Shown here piece after piece: positions 49,621 to 60,307 of a stretch of DNA of 64,000 bases. The position numbers were made by a program, and so were the translations under genes. The notes under the pieces were generated by a model. That model was not told the DNA's origin. It saw only the letters and a program-made list of their open reading frames with translations, and searched no databases. The DNA is from Gossypium raimondii (Eukaryota; Streptophyta; Magnoliopsida; Malvales; Malvaceae), in the NCBI RefSeq assembly GCF_025698545.1, contig NC_068570.1, positions 54,517,924 to 54,581,923 of the forward strand, written 5' to 3'. The first letter of the stretch is position 1. The number at the start of each line of letters is the position of its first letter.

Positions 49621-50028
49621 AATATAGTATTTAATGTGCTAAAATATCATTAGTGAAACAAATAATTTAATTATTCTACAATAAAAAAATAAAATATTAG
49701 AAGTAATAAATAACTTGAGAATTATATTTTACATCCAAACATAATATTCATATATTAACAAAAAGTTAAATGATTTTTTTAGCTTATATGTCATAATCCA
49801 TATGTTATAAAATTTTACAACACTAGATTACCTTCATGTCAAAGCATTTTAACTTTGAGATCCAACACTACCATACATTCATGGTTTTCTTCATTGCAAA
49901 AGCCAATTAAGTTCACATACAATAGCATTGACTGGATGAGGTTTCAACTGTCCACCATGTATATATGGTTCTTTTCATACATCTAGCTCATCTTTACAAA
50001 AATTGTACGGTAGGATACCTAAAGTTAA
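49621..50028. other. Spacer
   Basis: AT-rich, with no feature recognised. Confidence 0.4.
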
Positions 50029-50305
50029 TTAGAAAATGGTGGCATCACCACCACCGCCATCAAGAGTAGTTAGATTTATCGTAGTGCCCCCTAGTGCTTC
50101 TGCTAGTGACACCCTTTTGTTGACAATAAGATCATTTCCATCTCTTTTGTAAAGATTATAGGGTTTCTCATCAATTACAAATACAAGGTCTGCTAGAAGC
50201 TGATTTGGCTGCTTATTTCCTTTATCTGGGAAAGTAATTTTTGTTCCTTTCTTCCACCCTGGCTTCACATCAATGGTTAATATTTTCGATTCCTGTGCTT
50301 GCCGC
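50029..50305 (-). pseudogene. DnaJ (Hsp40 type II) C-terminal domain fragment
   Basis: An acceptor (TTACAG) on the minus strand is followed from 50305 by RQAQESKILTIDVKPGWKKG, then TKITFPDKGNKQPNQLLADL, then an EALGGTTINLTTLDG stretch. This is the substrate-binding C-terminal domain of DNAJB-type co-chaperones. The frame leaves the family after LTTLDG and stops. J-domain, G/F region and the rest are absent. It is a genomic fragment of one exon with its preceding splice site, lying between two foldback elements. Confidence 0.85.
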
Positions 50306-51849
50306 CTGTAAGGATCCAAAATATTGTCCCATCAGCAAGATCAAAAATATAAAGCTACCAATAATGATGCCATTATCACAACAGTGTAATTAAGGTGAGA
50401 ATATCTCAGTTGAGTTCATAGTTTTCAGCATGAAAATAATATGCAAGCATAGAAAACACAATATCAAATATGGTGTTAGTTACCTGAGAAATGTTTTTGT
50501 GGTTGAAACTGACAACTGAAAATACAAGAAGTTTAGAACTTTGCTCTCCATTTTCAGCACCTATCATGCAATTAGAATCAGGAACCTTGCAGCCATGTTA
50601 CTCGGATATGGATATATTTTCGGCAGAGGTATCTCATATATATGGAGGGTAATATATATTCCCATATTCATGTTTGAATGAGATGTCAGACACAAATGCT
50701 TTAAGAAATATGAAAAAGTTCAAGCAGCATAGAATGTAACAACTATACAGCATGTAAGGAACCGTTTTTAGAATTTTAAGGAATTCCTCGTAAAATGACT
50801 CAACCTAAACCATAGACCAGAGCGACTTTTATTTTTAATTACATGAATGAATAAAAGTGTTATTGAGACTAAGAAATGTGTTGAGAGTTAGGCATAATTT
50901 ACAAGGAGGCCTTATAGAGTTAGACAATCAAGCACATCTTATCCAGCGTTCAAGAAGTGGAGATGCAACCATATTGACTTACCTCAACTAACCAGTCAAC
51001 CAAAATTCCCCAACAACGAATCAGCATTCGGTGGAGAGGAGAGGGAATAGAAATGCTCATTAAGCAAACAATCAATTTTAAAAAAAGAAGAACATGATCA
51101 AAAAGTACAGAAGAGAAACGTTAAAAAGAAGGAAAAATCAAATAAGGAAAAAATGCCATTACCTGAAATATGGGAACAAAAGGAGAGAAAGTTACAGATC
51201 TGTGGGAGAAGATGAAAGAGAATATCTGAAATATGGTAAGAGAGTTTGAGGGCAGAAATTATGTAAAGAGTTTGACGGCAGATGAAAGACGGCAAAAATT
51301 GGAAAATGGGAAAAAAAGAGCCGAACGGAATAGCTATCCAGGTATGTGAGCAATGAATGGGCCAACCAAACGTTGGTTTGCTGGTGGGCCCACCGAATTG
51401 GGGGGAATGCATTCCTATTCCTCCAACCAAACATGTTGTTAGATGCTTAATGCTTCTCTCTAATTTTAATTTATTTATTGAATGAATTTATATTTCGGTT
51501 GTTTAATTTTAGAAGTTTATAAATTGTGAATTATTTAAAAAAATTTATTTAAGTCAGTGAATTATTTTAAAGTTTTTATTTGAGTCATTAAGTTATTTTA
51601 AAGTTTTATTGGAGTCATTGAGTTGTTGAGTTTTTTTAAAGTTTGATTAATATGATAAATCTATCAATAAGTAGAAGGATATGTATAAAATTTAAGTCAA
51701 TATACAGTAGTGATTTAAACAATTAAATGATTTAAATGGAAATTTTGAATAGTGTAATATCATTTTATAATTTGTTAAAATTGAACAACTAAAACATAAA
51801 TTTATTATCAATTTAATGACCTTTAGTGTAATTTACCTTATTTATTTGA
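50306..51849. other. Region upstream of the DnaJ fragment
   Basis: No further DnaJ exon was recognised. 51150-51430 is somewhat G/C-richer on the minus strand, with overlapping open frames of 80-110 codons but no domain. 51480-51840 is AT-rich MITE-like sequence. Confidence 0.35.
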
Positions 51850-53375
51850 CAAAGTCGGGTTTTTACCTAAATAATATTAAAATATATATACTAAAATGAT
51901 ATGTTCTAAAAATTATGTACCAAAATGGTATATTTAAAAGGGTGGAGGGTGGTGCATAGGCAGCACCGCCCTGATATTCTGACATAATTTAGTTAAAAAA
52001 TAATAACAATATTTTAGTAGTGGTGCCTATCTGATAGGTGACACCCTTATCTGATAGGCGGTATACCTAACATTTTTCCCCATTTGGCTCAATTTTAAAG
52101 TATCAGTTTAAAAATATATATCTTTTACCTCCATAAAAAAACAAAAATTTTATATTAAAATAAAAAAAATGACAATAAAAAATATAACAAAAACATAACG
52201 TAAACGATACATAATAAATACAAATATTATTATTATTATTTTAAAATGATAATAAGTAAAATGTATTGGTTTAAAATATAATAAGGTTTTTTATACCTAA
52301 ATAATATTAAAAATATATATACTGAAATGACATGTTCCAAAAATTATGTACCAAAATGGTACATTCAAAGGGGTAGAGGGTGGTGTATAGGCGGCACCGC
52401 CTTGATATTCTGACATAATTTAGTTAAAAAATAATAATATTTTAGTAGTGGTGCCTATCTGATAGGCAATACCAGTGACCCCTATCTAATAGGCGGCACT
52501 TGTGGTGCCTATCTGATAGGCTGTACACTTAGTATTTTCCCCATCCGGCTCAAGTTTAAAGTATCAGTTTAAAAAATATATATTTTACCTCCATAAAAAA
52601 TAAAAAAAATATATATTAAAATAATAAAAATAACATGCCAATAAAAAAAATATAACAAAAACATAACATAAACGATACATAATAAATACGAGTATTTTTA
52701 TTATTATTTTAAAATGATAATAAGTAAAATATATTGGTTTAAAATATAATATATATAATAACATGCCAACTTAATTATTGTCAAAAATATACTTTTTTTT
52801 TGCATAGAAGGATTCAAAAGAAACTTCATTTATAATATTTATAAAAACATAAAATAAAATTTAAAAACATAAACTCTTATTCTTAATTATAAAATCTAAA
52901 AAATTAGAACATATAAACTAATTCCTAATTTATCTCATAAATTCCAAATTCTATATCAATGGTCTCATCTTTTACCTACATAAAAAATAAAAAAATAAAA
53001 TCAAAATAATCAAAATAACATGCCAAATAAATTACATACAAAATAAATCTAATCAACCTAAAACACACATAACAAATAAATTACATAAAAAAATAAAACA
53101 TTTTTTGTACATAACATAAATAATCTTTTTTACTTCAATCAACATTAAAAATAAATTTAGTCAGATGGGGAGTGGGGGGGAAATGCTAGGTGTGCCGCCT
53201 ATCAGGTAGGCACCACCAGTGCCGCGTATCAGATAAGCACCACACCCCCGTATTTTTAACTAAATTATGTCATAATATCATGGTGGTGCATACCATTTTA
53301 GTATATAATTTTTAGAACATACCATTTTAGTATATATATTTAATATTATTTAGGTAAAAAATCCAACAAAGCAGG
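51850..53375. mobile_element. Foldback element 2 with internal duplication
   Basis: The left end (GGGTTTTTACCTAAATAATA at about 51857) reappears inverted at the right end (near 53340-53365). GGTGCCTATCTGATAGGCGG-type blocks on the left (52020-52070 and 52440-52520) are mirrored by CCGCCTATCAGGTAGGCACC near 53200. The left half is itself partly duplicated (51855-52140 and 52285-52600). There is no coding capacity. Confidence 0.72.
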
Positions 53376-53793
53376 TATGAAATTAATTTACTAAAAGAAA
53401 ATACATTCATGTAAAATAAAATGCCACAAGCTTTCAATCTTTGTGTATTAAAGAATTAAAAAACCAAATTAGTAAAAAGAGCTTTTCAATCTCTTTTAAA
53501 ATCGAAATTAAACATACCTTTCAAGAAAATTAAAATAATTTAATCTCGATAAATTTAAATGTAAGTAAATAAAGACAAATAATTTAATCTGAAATAAATT
53601 TAAATTTAAGTAAATAAAGACAAATAAATAACGACAGTGACATTTTCCATCCAAAAATCCTCCGTGGCAAAAGAGAAAAAACAAAAGAAGAAAAGATAAA
53701 AGCTTTATTTTCACATGTTAAATTATTATGACATAATTACATAAAATACCATTAAAGTTAGGAGTTTTTAATTTTGTGCCTTTGATTTTTTTT

Positions 53794-56700
53794 GGCTATT
53801 TTACCTATCCAATCCAAAAAAATTTAATATTTATAAAAATAACCCTAGTTCAAAAACATTCATCAAAATGACCTGAAATGAACAGTAGATTTGAGTTTTA
53901 AGAACCCAATGGCTGACACTACCTAGTGTAAATGGCTGAGAAATTTTTTTATTAAGAGAGCCATCAAAATGAGAGTGTTTTTTATTATATCATCAAATGA
54001 GTTATTTGTAGTGGATTGTAGATGGGAGTTTTTCGTAGTGTACAACCGAATTTCGGGGTTAAAATATATATTGTCACGTTTTAACGGAGTTGAATTATAT
54101 ACTGTCATAACCACCCCAAATGTTATGCCATTAAGAGTTGAATGACTTTCTGCGCCATAGATGGCTAACCGAGATGTCCAACACAGATGGACATTATCTA
54201 TGGTGTAATAGTGTTTATTCCACAACTTATAAGTGGGGTACTAATGCAACGTAGACCTAATTCAAGTAGAAGACAACTAATCGTGAAGAAACTTCTATTC
54301 AAAATAATAGTATTATTTCTTTAGAATGTTTGTATTTTTTTATATCTATAAATTTAATGTAGTTGTTTAGAATCTAAGGTTTCATTTTATATTTTCGTGT
54401 ATTAATTTCTTAGAATGTTTGTATTTTTTATATCTATAAATTTAATGTAGTTGTTTAGGATTTAAGGTTTCATTTTATATTTTCGTGTATTAATTTCTTT
54501 AAATGTTTGTATTTTTTGTATTTGTAAATTTAATTTAATTAAGTATTATATGTAGTTTGAATTTAAAATTTGTGTGTATTAATTTTACCATCCGTTTGTA
54601 GTGTTGGGTTTTAAATTTAATTTAGTACGTATTATTTTTGTTTGAATTTTATATTTTTGTATTAATATTGTAGGATGTTTGTATTTTATTGTGTCGTAAA
54701 TTTAATTTGTCGTGTACTATTACTTATTCAATTATATATTTTTTATTAAATATTTTGAAGTCATTTATTCAAACAAATAATTATTTTAGAGAAATTAAAT
54801 TAATATTAAAAACAGAATAATTACAAAATAAAACAAATATTTACATATAAAAATTAAAATTACCGTGATCTCAGTCAGCACCAAAATAAAGTAAATATCT
54901 ACTGGCCAGCACCAATTTTTTTTTATTAAATGTACTTGGTGCCAGCTATTACATGGTTAGCACCTAAATATATATATAAAATACACTGGTGTCGGCCATC
55001 AATACTCCAAAAAAATGCATTGGGAGCCGAAATTGTAAATTTTTTTAAATACACTGGTGCTGGTCATTAGTGTCCCAAAGTAAAAAAAGTGTCTTGGTAA
55101 GCGAAAATTGTACCTGGTGCCGGCCATCTACTGGCCGCACCAAATTTTTTTAATGTGTTTGGTGCCAGCCATTACGTGGCTAGAACCAAATTTTTTTAAA
55201 TACTAGTATTTTTGTATACCAATATAATACGATTTAAAAAAAATACCCTGGTGCCGGCCATTGGGTTCCCAAACTCAAAAAAACAATTTTTTTAAAGCCT
55301 AACACAATCATCAAGCAATCATGGGGCCAAAACACTCGGCAGTGCTAGCCATTGGATTCCCAAAACTCAAATCTACTGTTTATTTTAGGTCATTTTGGTG
55401 AATATTTTTGAACCAGAGTCATTTTTATAAATATTAAAATTTTTTGGGTTAGATGGGTAAAATGACCGATTTTTTTTCATTTACATTCTTTAACGTTATA
55501 ATTTTTTAGCTATTTTACTCATCTAACCCAAAAAATTTAATATTTATAAAAATGATCCTGGTTCAAAAACATTCACCAAAATGACTTAAAATAAACAATA
55601 AATTTGGGTTTTGAGAATTTAATGGCCGGCACTACCTAGTGTTTTGGCCCCATGATTGCTAGATGATTATGTCAGGCTTTAAATTTTTTTTTTGAGTTTG
55701 GGAACCCAATAGTCGGCACTAGGGTATTTTTTTTAAAAATCGTATTATACTGGTATACAAAATACCAATATTTAAAAAAACATTTTGGTTCTGGCCACGT
55801 AATGGCCTATACCAGACACATTAAATTTTTTTCTTTTTTGGTGTTGGCCAGTAAATAGGCGGCACCAAGTACAATTTTTACTACCCAAGACACTTTTTTT
55901 TTTTTTACTTTGGGATACTGATGGTCGGCACTAGTGTATTTAAAAAAAAATATTTGGATGTTGGCCATGTAATGGCCGACACCAAGTACAATTTCGGCTC
56001 AATGCATTTTTTTTTGGAATATTGATGGCTGGCACCAGTCTATTTAAAAAAAAATTTGGTGCTGGCAGAGATCAAGACAATTTTAATTTTTATCTGTAAA
56101 TATTTACTTTATTTTGTAATTATTCTATTTTTAATATTAAATTAATTTCTCTAAAATAATTATTTGCTTGAATAAATGACAATTTACAGACACAATAAAA
56201 TACAAACCTTCTACAATATTAATACAAAAAATATAAAATTCAAACAAAATAGTACGCACTAAATTAAATTTAAACAACCAACAAACTACAAACAGATGAG
56301 CAAAATTAATATATGGAAATTTGAAATTCAAACTACATATAATACTGATTAAATTAAATTTACAGATACAAAAAATACAAACATTCTAAAAAATTAACAC
56401 ATGAAAATATAAAAATGAAACATTAAATCCTAAACAACTATATTAAATTTACAGATATAAAAAAATACAAACATTCTAAAGATATAATACAATTATTTTG
56501 AATAGTAGTTTCTTCACAATTAGTTGTCTTCTGCTTGAATCAGGTCTACGTTGCATCAATACCCCACTTATAAGTTGCGAAATAAACGCTATTGCACCAT
56601 AGATAATGTCCATCTGCATTGGACATCTCGATTAGCCATCTATGGCGCAGACAGTCATCCAACTCTTAATGGCATAACCTTTCGGGTGGATATGACAGTA

Positions 56701-57589
56701 TATAATTCAACTCCGTTAAAACGTGACAATATATAATTTAATCTCGAAATTCGGTTGTACACTACGAAAAACTCCCATCTACAATCCACTACAAATAACT
56801 CATTTGATGATATACTAAAAAACACTCTAATTTTGATGGCTCTCTCAAAAAAAGATTCTAATCCATTTACACTATTAGAACCCAAACCACCCACTATATA
56901 TAGGGTTTGGTGCCGACCATCTGTGTTCCAAAATAAAAAAAAAGAAATTTTTTAATGTGATAAAGTTGGTGTCGGTCATCGCTATCCCAAAACCAAAGAA
57001 AAAAAATTTTTTGGGACCCAAAAAAAGTGGTGCCGGTCATCAGTGTCCTAAAATAAAATAAAAATTTGTATTGGGAGGCAAAAAATGTACTTGCCCAATT
57101 TTTTTTAAATACACTGGAGCCGACCATTATTTTTATAAAAGAAATTCATTGGGAGCCGAAAATTGTACTATAATGGCCAACACTAAAATTTTTCTTTTTC
57201 TTTTTAAATACACTGGTGCCGGCCATCAGTGTTCCAAAAAAATACACTGGGAGTCGAAATTGTACTTAGTGCCGGTAATTACATGGCCAACACCCAAATT
57301 TTTTTTTTAAAATACACTGGTGCCAGCCATCAATATCCAAAGTAAAAAAAAGTGTATTGGGAAGCGAAAATTAGACCTATTGCCAGCCATCTTCTGGCCA
57401 ACACGAATTTTATGTGTCTGGTGTCGGCCATTACGTGGTCAGAACCAATTTTTTTTAAAGTCTGACACAATCATCAGACAATCATGGGGCCAAAGCACTA
57501 GGTAGTGCTAATTATTGGGTTTCTAAAACCTAAATCTACTGTTCATTTCAGGTCATTTTAGTGAATATTTTTGAACTAGGTAAAATAGC
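53794..57589. mobile_element. 3.8 kb foldback palindrome (paired elements)
   Basis: The left end (GGCTATTTTACCTATCC, then TAGTTCAAAAACATTC and GAACAGTAGATTTGAG) is mirrored at 57520-57589. A middle block at 53940-54560 is mirrored at 56370-56830, and the two halves meet near 55490 in two head-on ends (ATGGGTAAAATGACC and TAGCTATTTTACTCATC). Each half also carries its own GGTGCCGGCCAT / ATGGCCGGCACC inverted units. The structure is either two related elements in opposite orientation or one element doubled into a large palindrome. Confidence 0.72.
53945..54225. other. Conserved block in the left arm, paired with 56570-56860
   Basis: The minus strand here and the + strand at 56570-56860 both encode a run such as TIDNVHLCWTSRLAIYGAES and then NSTPLKRDNI and TTKNSHLQSTTNNSFDDI. 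Only one frame in each copy stays open and I recognise no domain. Similarity follows from the palindrome, so it is not proof of coding. It could be a remnant of the mobilising element's ORF. Confidence 0.3.
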
Positions 57590-58524
57590 AGAAACTCTGC
57601 TCGTACAAGCAAATTTTTTAATATCAGGATTTGATCCAGGCTCTTGTCCCCCGAATTGATTGCTAGGGAAAGCTAGAATCTCAAATCTTGTGATAGAGTT
57701 TTTTCAACAAATCTTACAAAAACATGATGACATTATTAAGGAACAAAATATCAAGGTAAGAATGCTTAATGTAATATTCCCCAAGCTTTTACCTTTACTG
57801 TGTAGTCGTATAGTGTTTTATCTCCGTAGCTGCTCTTGCATGAATGCCTGAAGATGAGTTAAAGGCAAACCCAAAAGCAGTAAGCGATGGCAAGGAGAAC
57901 CCATGTTGGAAAAAGGCTGATTTTGAAGACCCAAGCGAGGGTTTGATGGAAGGAATTGAAAAAGACATGGAAGGCTATGATGAAGAAAAAATTGGGTTCT
58001 TTTTTGCTTGGGAAAAATCAAGAAGAGGAGACAGAATAGTTGCAGAGAAAGGCATGGAAGCCATAGTTTCGTTTTTTGTCTCCTTTGTGTCTGTCTAATT
58101 GTCTAAAATGATGGAGGTGGAGGTGATGGCATTGCTAGGTCGAAACCCGGTTGGAAGAGAGGTGGGGTGGTTGTGGAAGTGGCAGAAGCAGCAATGGTGG
58201 AGAAACAGATTTTTTTTTTTTTTTTTTGTGTTATAGCAGTAACGGGAAGAGAAGGAGGGGGATGAAGAAAGAATATGAAACAAAATGAAAAGAAAAAATT
58301 GAAGTCATAGATGTAACATAGGCTTACATCATTGATCGGTGTTTAATTAGCGGTTAACTCACGTTAAAATTGGGTTGATTTCTAAAAAAAATCAATAGCA
58401 CAAAACCAAAAATCTATAAAGCAATAGGTTTATCTCTCTGAATATTATCAGTCTGTAAAGAAGAAATATCAGTATCAAAAATACGCAAAAGAAACGTGGG
58501 AGAGACCTCGAGATAAGGTCACTC
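57590..58524. other. Orphan open frames, unrecognised
   Basis: 57660-57830 reads [20 protein letters not shown] in one + frame. 57844-58098 reads an acidic/charged stretch (ENPCWKKADFEDPSEGLMEG). A G-rich block follows at 58110-58270 (GGAGGTGGAGGTGATGG). The composition is more gene-like than the surroundings, which suggests a truncated gene or captured fragment, but I recognise no family. Confidence 0.25.
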
Positions 58525-59079
58525 TTACGAGCTCGTGAGCCGTCTTAACCATTCGTTTAGTCCACCAAAAGGAGTCAAACAGTCTTGAAGAACAAGCCTA
58601 AATTCAGATAAGTCATGCCGTGAAGAGTTATACGCGTCTATAACATCCCCACAATCCGATTCGAAAATTACCTTTCCAAAATTTAGTGTTTTCAACCAAG
58701 AGAGAGTCATTCGTATGGCCATCAATTCAGCCATTTGTACCTCCCAAACAGTAAGGGCCGTTCCTAAACAACCTCGGATAAAAGACCCAGTATGATCTCG
58801 AACAATAGCTGCAAAAGAACCGCTCGATGTAGAAGAAACGACGGTGTCAACGTTGCACTTTACCCAACCATCAGCCGGCTTCTCCCAAGTGACTCGACTA
58901 TTGCTCCCTCCCGACGGAACGCACTGCACCCTGGAGAAAACAGTCGGAGCATCTTGCCACTCCTTCAAAAACCTGTCAGCCTGGTCGACAATCACAGATA
59001 CTGGCGCATCTGTTTGCTTCCAAACGAACAGGTTTCTATGAAACCATAGACACCAGGCTAGCGTCAGAATTCTGCACTA
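58525..59079 (-). pseudogene. RNase H-like (RVT_3) fragment of a plant LINE-type element
   Basis: The minus-strand frame reads WCLWFHRNLFVWKQTDAPVS upstream, then VTWEKPADGWVKCNVDTVVS and an AAIVRDHTGSFIRGCLGTAL stretch. Candidate acidic residues of the RNase H fold are present: NVD, the E in VQMAELMAIR, and D in FESDCGDVIDA. In plants such domains occur at the 3' end of LINE reverse transcriptases and as stand-alone genes. No reverse transcriptase lies beside it, so it is called a 5'-truncated remnant. The 157-codon frame is intact, so a domesticated gene is not excluded. Confidence 0.7.
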
Positions 59080-60307
59080 AATTAGTAGAACCTGAAAAGT
59101 AGACAGCTGAATTTTGAAATCTGAAAAAGTAGAGAGATTAATTTCCTAGAAATAAAAGTATAGGGGTTAAATTATAAATTTACAAAAGTAGAGTGACTTA
59201 TGGAAAAATTTATCCTTTATCCGATTTATAATCGACAGCCACGTGGTAATTCCTCCTTTCTAGTTTTCTGACAGCGGGAAACTATGGGTTTAATTACCTC
59301 CAACTGCCGGTGAACCAATCTCTAATCCACCGGCTCAACCGGTTTATTGGTCAATAACTATGGGTTTAAGCCTTTTATTTTGTAATGGCGGTTTTTTTTT
59401 ATTTCTTTTAAGCTTTGCAGGGTTTTTGTAAAAAAACTCCTTCGTTTCAAATTACAACAACTTAACCAAAAGAAAAATCTGATATTTGTTTAAGCTGAAT
59501 TTTCATTAAAAATATTGCATTTTCAATTGTTTTCTTTGTGTATATGCGTGTGTGTATATATATTGGGATTTAAGAACTGAAGATCCTTTCAATTCAAAAG
59601 GTGAGTTCTTGAACCTTTTTACTTGAATTATAAGGTATCTTCCTTTTTATGGTTTACTATTTGGAGTTTTTTAAATTTCCCGTTGAATTACGCCAAATTG
59701 TGAGTAAATTTGGGCTTTACGTGATTAAATTTCGAATCGAATTATAATTTGGATCGAGATCTGAGCTTCTTTTTTCGCTTCGAAAATGTTAATCGTGCCA
59801 AAGTTGGAATTTCGGTTGAACTTTTAGTTTTATGGGATTTTTTTAGTTTCCACTAATTATTTTAAAAAAAACAAAGAGAATAAGAATTTAACCATTTTTT
59901 TGCTTTGTTTAATTGTATAATTTCTTGTTTAAGTTCAAGATTTTCAATCAATTCTAATTTAAATTTCACAGTGGAAATTTTAATTTTAACAGAAATTTGA
60001 ATTTGATCAAAGCTAAGCAACTGTATTCTTCTCTTAATATACCGTTTTGGGATCCGTAAATTTGATATGTTCATTTTAAAAAAATTCTGGCCGTTGAATT
60101 TCCTTGTTTTTTTCAGTGATCAAGCAAAATTAATTTGGGTTATATACACAGATATAATATATATATATTAAGGTTTGTTGTGGTTATCTTTGTTATTATT
60201 CTGATATATGAGCTACTCTATTTTTGGATTGGTTTATGTGCAGAGAATTTGAGTCTGGAATATTTTCTTTTTGTTGATGGATTGAATTACCTTAACATGC
60301 CTGTGAT
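59080..60307 (+). promoter_or_regulatory. TRP gene upstream region and 5' UTR
   Basis: TATATATATTGGG lies near 59556. A leader ends TTCAAAAG|GTGAGTTC at about 59601, a strong donor. Acceptor-like TTTTTTTCAG at about 60116 and TTATGTGCAG at about 60243 precede the coding start. One or two 5' UTR introns are therefore likely. The 1.2 kb region holds no other gene. Confidence 0.45.
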
